64,000 nucleotides of DNA from Gammaproteobacteria bacterium (GTDB lineage Bacteria; Pseudomonadota; Gammaproteobacteria; Pseudomonadales; Azotimanducaceae): positions 62,001 through 126,000 of the forward strand of contig JAJFJZ010000017.1 of the NCBI GenBank assembly GCA_021773565.1. The letters run 5' to 3'. The first letter of the stretch is position 1; each line of letters starts with the position of its first letter. Below, piece by piece: positions 25,824 to 33,476 of the stretch. A program made the position numbers and the translations under genes. The notes under the pieces were generated by a model that was not told where the DNA came from, ran no database searches, and worked only from the letters and a program-made list of their open reading frames with translations.

Positions 25824-27497
25824 ATGACCCTGCCCAATTCTGAATCTCCCCTTTCCGAAGGTGCTGCACTACTTCAAAACCCACTAACCAACAAAGGGTC
25901 TGCGTTTACGCTTGATGAGCGCGAAAGACTGGGATTACAGGGCTTGCTACCTGCTGCGTGCACTACCATCCAGCAACAGGCGGACCGTATTTATGCACAT
26001 CTTTCAAAACTTGAAGATCCGCTGGATGTTTATATCGAACTTGCGGCGCTACAGGACAGAAATGAAACGCTTTTCTACTATCTTCTGCGTGCCCATCTTC
26101 TGGAGTATATGCCCGTGGTTTATACACCCACCGTTGGCCTGGCAACACAAAAATTCAGCTCCATATTTCGCCACAGACGTGGTGTATGGATTACTCCGGA
26201 TCACCGCGGAAAGATAAGGACTGTTCTTAATAATGCCGCACATGGGCGAAACATCAAGTTGATGGTAGTAACGGATAACGAGTCGATTTTGGGCATAGGT
26301 GATCAGGGTGCAGGGGGTATTGCGATCTCGATCGGAAAACTTTCCCTGTACACCACCGCTGCGGGAATCGATCCTAATTCCACTCTCCCGGTCAGTCTGG
26401 ACGTAGGTACCAACAACACTGAACTATTAGGCGATCCCAACTATCTGGGTTGGCCGCACGAGCGAATACGCGGAGAACAATACGATACCCTGGTTGATGA
26501 GTTCGTTGACGCAGTAAAAGAATTGTTTCCCGAGGCGCTCATCCAGTGGGAAGACTTTCGAAAGGACAACGCCCTGAACATTTTGGCAAGGCACCAGCAT
26601 CGTGTACTTTCCTTTAACGATGATATGCAAGGTACAGGTGCAATAACGCTCGCAGGGATTCTCAGTGCTCTGCGCTTACTGAAATCCGAACTTACCGACC
26701 AGAGAATTGTAATTTATGGCGCAGGTGCTGCCGGTTTTGGTATCGCAGGGCAAATCAAAGCCGCACTGCGGCTTAAGGGTGTAGCTGAGCATGATCTGGA
26801 AAATCACATCGCCGTACTCGACTCGGGTGGTCTGTTGGTTGATGATCGCGAGTATCGGGATCACTATAAAAAGAATTTACAGTGGACATTGAAAGGGGCA
26901 CAAAACTACGGCCTGGGTGATCCGGAGAAGCGAAACCTTAGTGAGGTGGTGGAAGGTTTTAAACCCACCATACTAATCGGCAGTTCCGGCCAGGCAGGTG
27001 CATTCTCGGAAAACATCGTGCGCGCGATGCATGCCAATGTTGAGCGCCCAATAATCATGCCACTGTCTAACCCAACCAGTAATTGTGAGGCTCTACCTGC
27101 AGACCTGATTGAGTGGACAGACGGCAAGGCTCTAATTGCCACTGGCAGCCCCTTTGCAAAGGTTAAGTATGCTGGTAGGGAAATCCAGATTGGGCAGGGA
27201 AACAACGTTTTTGTATTTCCTGCGCTAGGCCAGGCCGCACTGGTAGTAAAAGCCAGCAGGGTAAGTGATGCCATGATTACCGAAGCAGCTCAGGCGCTGG
27301 CAGATACCGTTACCGATGAGGAGCTGGCCAACGGCCTGTTGTACCCGTCGGTGCAGCGTCTAAGCGAAGTGACTACAATCGTAGCTGCCAGGATTGCCAA
27401 GTGCGCAGTAGAAGAAGGTCTTGCAAGACAGGTACCTGACGATATTGCAAAGGCTATTGAAGCAAGCATCTGGAAACCGGTTTACCCCACCTACTGA
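25824..27497 (+). CDS. maeA: NAD-dependent malic enzyme
   Basis: This 557-residue enzyme converts malate to pyruvate and CO2. YTPTVGLATQKFS holds the catalytic Tyr. VTDNESILGIGDQGAGG and SLDVGTNN are malate/metal-binding blocks, and YGAGAAGFGIAGQI is the dinucleotide site. IMPLSNPTSNCEA completes the signature. Length fits the large NAD-type (SfcA/MaeA) rather than the short phosphotransacetylase-fused form. It is convergent with an LLM gene eight bases downstream. The AT-rich 198-base upstream region should hold its promoter. Confidence 0.95.
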   Translation: MTLPNSESPLSEGAALLQNPLTNKGSAFTLDERERLGLQGLLPAACTTIQQQADRIYAHLSKLEDPLDVYIELAALQDRNETLFYYLLRAHLLEYMPVVYTPTVGLATQKFSSIFRHRRGVWITPDHRGKIRTVLNNAAHGRNIKLMVVTDNESILGIGDQGAGGIAISIGKLSLYTTAAGIDPNSTLPVSLDVGTNNTELLGDPNYLGWPHERIRGEQYDTLVDEFVDAVKELFPEALIQWEDFRKDNALNILARHQHRVLSFNDDMQGTGAITLAGILSALRLLKSELTDQRIVIYGAGAAGFGIAGQIKAALRLKGVAEHDLENHIAVLDSGGLLVDDREYRDHYKKNLQWTLKGAQNYGLGDPEKRNLSEVVEGFKPTILIGSSGQAGAFSENIVRAMHANVERPIIMPLSNPTSNCEALPADLIEWTDGKALIATGSPFAKVKYAGREIQIGQGNNVFVFPALGQAALVVKASRVSDAMITEAAQALADTVTDEELANGLLYPSVQRLSEVTTIVAARIAKCAVEEGLARQVPDDIAKAIEASIWKPVYPTY

Positions 27498-27505
27498 TGT
27501 TTGGG

Positions 27506-28513
27506 TTATTCCGCCTGTAGCTGAGCGATCAGCTCTTTGCGTTTTTCGGACTCCAGAAATTCAAAGCTTGCGGAAGTGCGCTTAACAAAGGCACCGTAGC
27601 GTCGTTTAATCTCCGGAACCAGTGCATCGGGCTCGCCAACAACGGCAAAAGCATTCAGCACCTCATCGGAAATAAGTGTGCCCATCTCTTTCCAACGGCC
27701 TTGTTTGGACATGGCATTGAGTTCAGGTTGCAGATCCCCTGCCCCTATCGATTCCAGCACCCCTCGATACGCTGGTGTGGATCCGTAGAATGCGATGCGC
27801 TCGCAGGTTTCTTGCTTACTCTGTTGAATTTGTTCCTCGTTATTTCCAGACACGACAAAATTACTGTAAGACAACTCAAAGTCATCCATATTCCTGCCGC
27901 TCTTATCCAGGCCTCTCTGAATAGCCGGTAGTGTTACTGATTCGATAAATTCAAGCGTACTAAAGGGATGGATAATCATGCCATCCGCTACTTCCCCGGC
28001 CACCTCTGTCATAAGCGGTCCGACTGCTGCCAGTATCACTTTGGGTGCGCCATACTGGGTATTGCGCGGTGTAAATGCCGGTGTCATCAATGTATGGCGA
28101 TAGTACTCCCCGACAAACTCAAGGGCTTTGCCCTCATACCAATTGGCCCAGATTGCTTGCATCGCAAGCACCAGTTCGCGCATCTGAGCTGCCGGTTTTC
28201 CCCAGGGCATACTAAATCGCTTGGTGATATGCGGTTTGATTTGTGATCCCAGCCCAAGCGTGAATCGTCCTTTGGAATAGGCGTTCAGGTCGTGGCCCAG
28301 ATTGGCGAGCAGCATTGGCGTTCGGGCAAACGCCACCGCTATCGATGTGGCTAGTTCCAGTGTCTGGCTATGCTCAGCAGCGAGCGCAAGGGGAAGAAAT
28401 GGATCGTGATTCATCTCGGCGACCCGCACGCCATCGAAACCCAGAGCCTCAATCTCACGCACCTGCTCTGGCACGAGTTCCATCTGGGTTCCTAGTCCGG
28501 CATCAACTTTCAT
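27506..28513 (-). CDS. LLM class F420-dependent oxidoreductase (2)
   Basis: This 335-residue member of the luciferase-like TIM-barrel family has GFDGVRVAEMNHDPFLPLAL, IAVAFARTPM and FTLGLGSQIKPHI, matching the F420-dependent subgroup often seen in actinobacteria. VILAAVGPLMTEVAGEVADG is the cofactor phosphate region. Its ATG lies inside the end of the upstream thioesterase gene (11-base overlap), with a GAGGAAG site, so the two are translationally coupled. The substrate is unknown, but the hotdog partner points to acyl-CoA or ketone chemistry. Confidence 0.88.
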   Translation of the reverse strand: MKVDAGLGTQMELVPEQVREIEALGFDGVRVAEMNHDPFLPLALAAEHSQTLELATSIAVAFARTPMLLANLGHDLNAYSKGRFTLGLGSQIKPHITKRFSMPWGKPAAQMRELVLAMQAIWANWYEGKALEFVGEYYRHTLMTPAFTPRNTQYGAPKVILAAVGPLMTEVAGEVADGMIIHPFSTLEFIESVTLPAIQRGLDKSGRNMDDFELSYSNFVVSGNNEEQIQQSKQETCERIAFYGSTPAYRGVLESIGAGDLQPELNAMSKQGRWKEMGTLISDEVLNAFAVVGEPDALVPEIKRRYGAFVKRTSASFEFLESEKRKELIAQLQAE

Positions 28514-28925
28514 TCTGCTTCCTCGCTATATGCTCAATATTAACCATTTTTGCGGTAGTGCTTGACGTTGCTAACAGCTCACCACCAGCATTAAACAGCT
28601 CTCCTTCCAGAAAAGCGATCTTACCGCCAAGATGTTTTACCCAACCCACCGCGCGTACTTTTCCCGGCTTCGCCGCTTTAATAAAGCTGACTTTTATCTC
28701 AAGACTCGAGGGCGACCGCTCATGACCGGTCGCAAGAATTACCGCTTTTGACATTGCAGAATCCAGCCATGCTGTCACAAAACCACCCTGTACAATTCCA
28801 CCTGAATGGCAAAAGCGCAGTTCAGCGTCAAACTCCATAACCACTTTGAACGGGTCTTCATATTGCTCAATAAGCACCCCATTGCCCAATGTTTCCAACA
28901 AGCCTGGCTCCTGCACCTCACCCAC
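28503..28925 (-). CDS. PaaI-type hotdog thioesterase
   Basis: This 140-residue hotdog-fold protein has the motif CHSGGIVQGGFVTAWLDSAMS, in which the HSGG...GG...D pattern is the thioesterase active site. HERSPSSLEIKVSFIKAAKPG follows as in the PaaI group. It should hydrolyse acyl-CoA thioesters in the cytoplasm. The start is a GTG preceded by AGGAG at suitable distance. It lies between two LLM oxidoreductase genes, 27 bases after one and overlapping the other, so the three are one transcript. Confidence 0.9.
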   Translation of the reverse strand: MGEVQEPGLLETLGNGVLIEQYEDPFKVVMEFDAELRFCHSGGIVQGGFVTAWLDSAMSKAVILATGHERSPSSLEIKVSFIKAAKPGKVRAVGWVKHLGGKIAFLEGELFNAGGELLATSSTTAKMVNIEHIARKQNES

Positions 28926-28952
28926 AATATGTCTCCTGATTTCGCCGACTTG

Positions 28953-29960
28953 CTACAGGGAGAAATTAGCGCCGGAAAAAGCATCAAAGGTGTTTTTAAG
29001 CTCTTCTGAGCCGGGCGCAGCAAGCGGTGCAATAATATGTGTATGCACACCGCCCTCAGCATCTTCCAGGATTCGTTGTCGACACTCGTCTGCCGTCCCG
29101 ATAATCGCTATTTCATCGATCAACGCATCACTTAAGGCACCCGAAGTTTTCTTACGGTCTTTAGCAGCCCATCCTTCGGTAATGGTATTGGCAGCATCGG
29201 AATAACCTGCCCAGGCAAGAAATTTGTTATAGACAGGGGTTGCATAATACGGAGCAAAACTTGCCCTGAATCGATTACGCCCGTCTTCTTTATCATCAGT
29301 CACCAGCACCATCGCGCGGTTGACGATCTCCATGTTTTTCCAGTCTTTTCCGGCGCGTTCAGCGCCAATACGCACGTGATCCATCATTTTTGGCAGAGCA
29401 CCTTTTGGCCAGAGATTAAAAATTACCCCATCTCCGTATTCAGCAGCCATTTCAATCATTTTTGGGCGCAGCGCTGCAAGATAGAGCGGCGGAGTCACGC
29501 TGTGGGGGAGTGGAAACTGGCGATATCCGTGACTGCTTAACACATCCAGATCAAAATCCGATTTCTCACCCTTTAACATAGACCGCACCATCAGGGCAGT
29601 GTTCTTAACCCGCGTAACCGGCTTGTGCAATGCCAGCCCGTGCCAGCCCGTCATCATAGTCTGACTGGACGAACCCAGCCCCATTACAAAACCACCCTTC
29701 AGAATCTGTCCCAATGCATTGGCCGTGGCTGCCAGCACCGCTGGTGTGCGTGTATATACCGGCGTCACGGCACAACCAATACGTATACCGTCTGAAACGG
29801 GGCCCAGCGCAGCCGCGGTGGTCAGTGCATCTGGTGCGCCACCATCCCCAAACCATGCATCCTGGTATCCATTGTCTTTCGCCCAGGCAACCCGCTCGAT
29901 GGTATCGGCAATTGCAGGACCCGCTGGTAAAGTTACTGCCATACGTCTAGCTACTGACAT
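28953..29960 (-). CDS. LLM class F420-dependent oxidoreductase (3)
   Basis: This 335-residue protein belongs to the same superfamily as the other LLM proteins here but is clearly different in sequence. It shows NGYQDAWFGDGGAPDAL, IRIGCAVTPVYTRTPAV and FVMGLGSSSQTMM. LYLAALRPKMIEMAAEYGDG is the cofactor region. It heads a three-gene minus-strand unit with the thioesterase and LLM (2). No substrate can be assigned. F420 use is inferred from family pattern and from the presence of the full cofactor pathway in this chromosome. Confidence 0.87.
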   Translation of the reverse strand: MSVARRMAVTLPAGPAIADTIERVAWAKDNGYQDAWFGDGGAPDALTTAAALGPVSDGIRIGCAVTPVYTRTPAVLAATANALGQILKGGFVMGLGSSSQTMMTGWHGLALHKPVTRVKNTALMVRSMLKGEKSDFDLDVLSSHGYRQFPLPHSVTPPLYLAALRPKMIEMAAEYGDGVIFNLWPKGALPKMMDHVRIGAERAGKDWKNMEIVNRAMVLVTDDKEDGRNRFRASFAPYYATPVYNKFLAWAGYSDAANTITEGWAAKDRKKTSGALSDALIDEIAIIGTADECRQRILEDAEGGVHTHIIAPLAAPGSEELKNTFDAFSGANFSL

Positions 29961-30061
29961 CTCACACCCTGTAGTATTAAGTTCATAATGAACTAGCCTC
30001 GCATTATGTTGAGGTTAAGATCAACCCGAATATATAGAGAAATTGACCAAGAGCGAACAAG

Positions 30062-31120
30062 ATGAGCGATTTACCGGAAATCACCGAAATCAGAGCAGCC
30101 CATATCATTGATGAAGCCGCCCTGGCAGCTTACATGGCGGAGCATGTGGAAGGCTTTTCCGGTGATCTGGAAGTTCTGCAATTCGAAGGCGGCCAGAGCA
30201 ATCCCACTTACCGGTTGAGCACAGCAAACAAACGCTACGTGTTACGCAAACAACCCCCGGGCGAACTGCTGCCGTCCGCCCATCAGGTGAATCGGGAGTA
30301 TCGCGTAATGAAAGCGTTGGCGAACTCAGGAGTGCCGGTTCCACAGATGTACGCTTTGTGTGAAGACACCGATATTCTAGGTACCAGGTTCTACATAATG
30401 GAGATGGTCGAAGGGCGCGTATTTACTGAAGCCCTGCTTCCGAACCTTGAGAAGGAAGAGCGCTGGGCAATCTATATGGATTTGGCCCGGGTACTGGCCG
30501 CACTTCACACTGTTGATGTTCAAGCTGTTGGGTTGGAGACCTTTGGCAGACCGGGCAACTATTATGCCCGCCAGGTTTCTCGCTGGACCAAGCAATACCT
30601 GGCCTCCAAAACCGTCGAAATTCCCGAAATGGACAAGCTGATAGAATGGTTACCAGAGCACTGCCCGGAGACCGGTGAGGGCGTAATAGTGCACGGTGAC
30701 TATCGCCTGGGTAATGTCATTGTACATCCCACGGAACCCAGAATAGTGGCTGTTCTGGACTGGGAGCTATCTACGCTGGGACATCCCCTGGCCGATCTGG
30801 GCTACATCTGCATGGAATACCACACTGACGGCTACAATACCGAAGGCCTTGCGCAACCCGACATCTCCTCATATGGCATACCCACTGAAGCGGAATTTAT
30901 CGCCGCATATTGTGACGCAGCCGGACGTGCGGGAATAGAGAACTGGAATTATTACCTAATCTATAATCTGTTCAGATCAGCAGGCATCATCCAGGGCGTT
31001 TACAAACGCGGCCTGGATGGTAACGCCAGCTCTGAAAAAGCCCTGGAATACAAAGACACCTGCATGCAGCGCGCCCAAACAGCCTGGAAACTCGTCAACA
31101 GCCATGAGCAGCTCTTGTAA
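30062..31120 (+). CDS. APH-fold phosphotransferase family protein
   Basis: This 352-residue protein has the aminoglycoside-phosphotransferase-like kinase fold. The nucleotide-binding start GGQSNPTYRL, the catalytic loop VHGDYRLGNVIV and the metal-binding VLDWELSTLGHPLADLGY are intact. This subtype is usually found next to acyl-CoA dehydrogenases in fatty-acid gene clusters, and its substrate is unsettled. Its last codons (NSHEQLL) lie inside a unit of the dispersed repeat, so the C-terminus has probably been reset by repeat insertion. Confidence 0.92.
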   Translation: MSDLPEITEIRAAHIIDEAALAAYMAEHVEGFSGDLEVLQFEGGQSNPTYRLSTANKRYVLRKQPPGELLPSAHQVNREYRVMKALANSGVPVPQMYALCEDTDILGTRFYIMEMVEGRVFTEALLPNLEKEERWAIYMDLARVLAALHTVDVQAVGLETFGRPGNYYARQVSRWTKQYLASKTVEIPEMDKLIEWLPEHCPETGEGVIVHGDYRLGNVIVHPTEPRIVAVLDWELSTLGHPLADLGYICMEYHTDGYNTEGLAQPDISSYGIPTEAEFIAAYCDAAGRAGIENWNYYLIYNLFRSAGIIQGVYKRGLDGNASSEKALEYKDTCMQRAQTAWKLVNSHEQLL

Positions 31121-31178
31121 ACAGCCTTGAGCGGCTCTTGTAAACAGCCCTGAGCAGCTTTTTTTAAACAGCCTATAA
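31096..31178 (+). repeat. Repeat locus B: four units, about 23-bp period
   Basis: Cores CAGCCATGAG, CAGCCTTGAG and CAGCCCTGAG lie at 31099, 31122 and 31145, exactly 23 bp apart. A degenerate unit (CAGCCTATAA) follows at 31169. The first unit encodes the end and stop of the APH-fold gene, and the last contains the stop of the convergent LLM gene. Confidence 0.88.
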
Positions 31179-32210
31179 CATCTCTTCAGCCAGTACTTCC
31201 AGACCCTCTTTGGAGGCTCCACCTACCAGCATGGCAGCAACCTGGCCGTTGTTGCCAGCTACTTTCCAGCGCTGAAGTCGCTCACGAATTCGATCGGCAG
31301 GGCCAACCAGGTGACAGGCATCAATTAGTTCTTCAGGTACGGCCGCCATGGCTTCATCTTTCTTGCCTGACAAAAAGAGATCCTGAATTTTCACAGCAGC
31401 ATCGCCAAACCCCAGACGAGTAGCATAATCGGTGTAGAAATTTTTACCGCGCGCACCCATTCCGCCGATATACAGCGCCATTGAACCTCGAATCGGCGCC
31501 ATGCACTGCTGCACATCCTCACCCATAACCATGGTAACGAATGGTGAGATTTGAAAGTCCATCAGGGTTTTGTCTCCCGCTGCGGAAAAGCCTTTTTCAA
31601 TTGGATCCTGAAAGACGCTGTACTGTTCGGGATCCATCCACACCGGAAAGAATCCATCCGCTACTTCCGCTGCGGCCTTTACGCCATTAGGAGTAATAGT
31701 CGCTGCGTAAATCGGAATGGGAGTATCACAATGCAGGATACTTTTTAGAGGTTTACCAAGTCCGGTCGCACCGGGACCCGTATAAGGCAGTTGATACTCT
31801 TTGCCCTCAAAAGTCGTTACCGCTTCCCTGGCAAAGATCTGTTTCATAATGGCGATGTACTCACGCAAACGGGTTACCGGCTTGCCATAGGGCACGCCAT
31901 GCCAGCCTTCAATAACCTGTGGCCCGGAAGCGCCGACCCCTGCGATGAACCTGTTTCCCGATAGTTGGGCAAGACTCATGGAGGTCATTGCGGCCATCGC
32001 CGGGCTACGGGCAGGCATCTGCATGATCGCCGTCCCGGCCTTTATTTTAGTAGTGTTTGCCAGTATCCAGGTAGCCGGAGTAATGGCATCGGAGCCATAG
32101 GCTTCAGCTGTCCACACAGAATCAAAGCCCAAGTTCTCCGCGTGCAGTATCTGGTCCATTGGAAGTGACATTTTCGCTCCGGAGTATCCTGCGAGTAAGC
32201 CTAGTTTCAT
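31173..32210 (-). CDS. LLM class F420-dependent oxidoreductase (4)
   Basis: This 345-residue protein shows the LLM pattern: LGFDSVWTAEAYGSDAITP, IMQMPARSPAM and FIAGVGASGPQVIEGWHG. PIYAATITPNGVKAAAEVADG is the cofactor phosphate region. The VIEGWHG wording is that of the well-populated F420-dependent glucose-6-phosphate-dehydrogenase-like/LLM subgroup, but its substrate is unknown. It is flanked on both sides by arrays of the dispersed repeat (loci B and C), and its stop codon lies in the last unit of locus B. Confidence 0.89.
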   Translation of the reverse strand: MKLGLLAGYSGAKMSLPMDQILHAENLGFDSVWTAEAYGSDAITPATWILANTTKIKAGTAIMQMPARSPAMAAMTSMSLAQLSGNRFIAGVGASGPQVIEGWHGVPYGKPVTRLREYIAIMKQIFAREAVTTFEGKEYQLPYTGPGATGLGKPLKSILHCDTPIPIYAATITPNGVKAAAEVADGFFPVWMDPEQYSVFQDPIEKGFSAAGDKTLMDFQISPFVTMVMGEDVQQCMAPIRGSMALYIGGMGARGKNFYTDYATRLGFGDAAVKIQDLFLSGKKDEAMAAVPEELIDACHLVGPADRIRERLQRWKVAGNNGQVAAMLVGGASKEGLEVLAEEML

Positions 32211-32276
32211 GTGTTGTTCCTTTGCCTGGTAATATTGGTTTTACCTGATGATAGGGTTTTGTTGACCCGCTGCCAA

Positions 32277-32380
32277 CTCAGGGCTGTTCACAAGAGCCGC
32301 TCAAGGCTGTTTACAAGAGCCGCTCAGGGCTGTTTACAAGAGCCGCTCAAGGCTGTTTACAAGAGCCGCTCAAGGCTGTT
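32277..32380 (-). repeat. Repeat locus C: five cores, exact 23-bp period
   Basis: CTCAAGGCTG or CTCAGGGCTG occurs at 32277, 32300, 32323, 32346 and 32369, each 23 bp apart with the spacer TTTACAAGAGCCG nearly invariant. On the minus strand the first unit supplies the last two codons and the stop (CAGCCTTGA) of the glutaredoxin-like gene. This is the longest array of the family in the window. Confidence 0.93.
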
Positions 32381-32654
32381 GATTGCACCATTTGCTCAGG
32401 AAGTTAATAATGTCCATCGATTCATACATCCAGTGCGTTGAGCCATCCTCCTGTTTTATTCGTAGACAAGGTACCGTGGTCCGTCCCCCGCCCGCCCGTA
32501 GTTCTTCTGCTGCACCGCTATCCGTCATTACGTCCCGCATTTGTATTTCGATGCCCTGGCGTTTAAGGAAATGAGTCACGCGAAAACAAAAGCCACAAAG
32601 TGGACTCTTATAAAGTACAAAATCTTCCAGGCCGCAGGACTTTGATTGTTCCAT
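32370..32654 (-). CDS. Glutaredoxin/GST N-domain-like protein
   Basis: This 94-residue thioredoxin-fold protein has the redox motif CGFC in KSPLCGFCFRVTHFL. Later it has TTVPCLRI with the cis-proline and YESMDIINFLS, which positions glutathione. It is probably a monothiol or dithiol glutaredoxin, or a stand-alone GST N-domain, acting in the cytoplasm with glutathione. The final residues before the stop are encoded by repeat locus C, suggesting the original C-terminus was replaced. Confidence 0.87.
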   Translation of the reverse strand: MEQSKSCGLEDFVLYKSPLCGFCFRVTHFLKRQGIEIQMRDVMTDSGAAEELRAGGGRTTVPCLRIKQEDGSTHWMYESMDIINFLSKWCNQQP

Positions 32655-32747
32655 AACTTTCAGGCGCTCTTTGTGAATTACTACAGGTGAATAATTAGTC
32701 TTTACTTACTTTTTCATCGAACTTGGTTAACCTATGCCATAAGTGTA

Positions 32748-33476
32748 ATGCAGAGAGCTTTCCAAGTGACAAATAAATACGCCAAGAAAGACAAAAGTAG
32801 CGCCAAATTGCAGCATGTTCGCCGGTATATAATCGGTGGGCTGGTATTTACCGTATTAGCAGTCTTCGCGATCGGCCTATATTATACCGACTCAAAAAAG
32901 GCAGAAGGATATGTTGAGGGGGTTGACTACACGCTTCTTGAATCAACATTACCCAGACGACCGGGTACTCCTCTAACCGTTACCGAGTATTTTTCATACG
33001 GCTGTATACATTGTAAAAATTTCGATCCCAATCTTACCGCGTGGATGAATACACTTCCAAAGGGCGTCGTCTTTGAACGGTCTCCTGTCGCATTTTCCCC
33101 GGCATGGGAAATACTTGGCAGGGCGTACCTCACACTCGAAAACCTGGGTGTACTAGATGAAAACCATTCGCGAATGTTTACCGCCATTCACGATCAGGGT
33201 AGGCAGTTCGCCTCGGCAGAGGCTGTAGCCGACTTTGTAGATGGGCATGGAACGAGCAGGGCTGAATTTCTGGAAGCGTATAAATCGCTTCCCGTACAGC
33301 GCAAATATCAAAAAATTAATAGACGTGCTGCCGCAATACCGGTTACTGGAGTACCAACCCTTGTGGTAGCTGGAAAGTATTTGTTGCCAAGTTCCCTCGA
33401 CCGCAAAGGCATGCTGGAACTGGTAGACTATCTTCTGGCAAAGGAACTGACACCCGGCGCAGATGGCCCGGCGTAA
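32748..33476 (+). CDS. DsbA-like thiol:disulfide oxidoreductase, membrane-anchored
   Basis: This protein of about 242 residues has a single N-terminal helix (about residues 28-45) and a periplasmic DsbA-type domain. The active site is C86-I-H-C89 in SYGCIHCKNFDP, and the cis-proline loop appears as VTGVPTLVVAGKY. It should oxidise or isomerise disulfides of exported proteins. A GTG at 32766 is an alternative start. The gene overlaps mrcB by 14 bases, a fixed coupling of a disulfide enzyme with a cell-wall synthase. Confidence 0.88.
   Translation: MQRAFQVTNKYAKKDKSSAKLQHVRRYIIGGLVFTVLAVFAIGLYYTDSKKAEGYVEGVDYTLLESTLPRRPGTPLTVTEYFSYGCIHCKNFDPNLTAWMNTLPKGVVFERSPVAFSPAWEILGRAYLTLENLGVLDENHSRMFTAIHDQGRQFASAEAVADFVDGHGTSRAEFLEAYKSLPVQRKYQKINRRAAAIPVTGVPTLVVAGKYLLPSSLDRKGMLELVDYLLAKELTPGADGPA

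Noticed and set aside
32277-32380. Regular repeats that could be taken for a CRISPR array
   Set aside because: Units of 23 bp are direct tandem copies with nearly invariant spacers, not repeats separated by unique spacers, and there are no cas genes.
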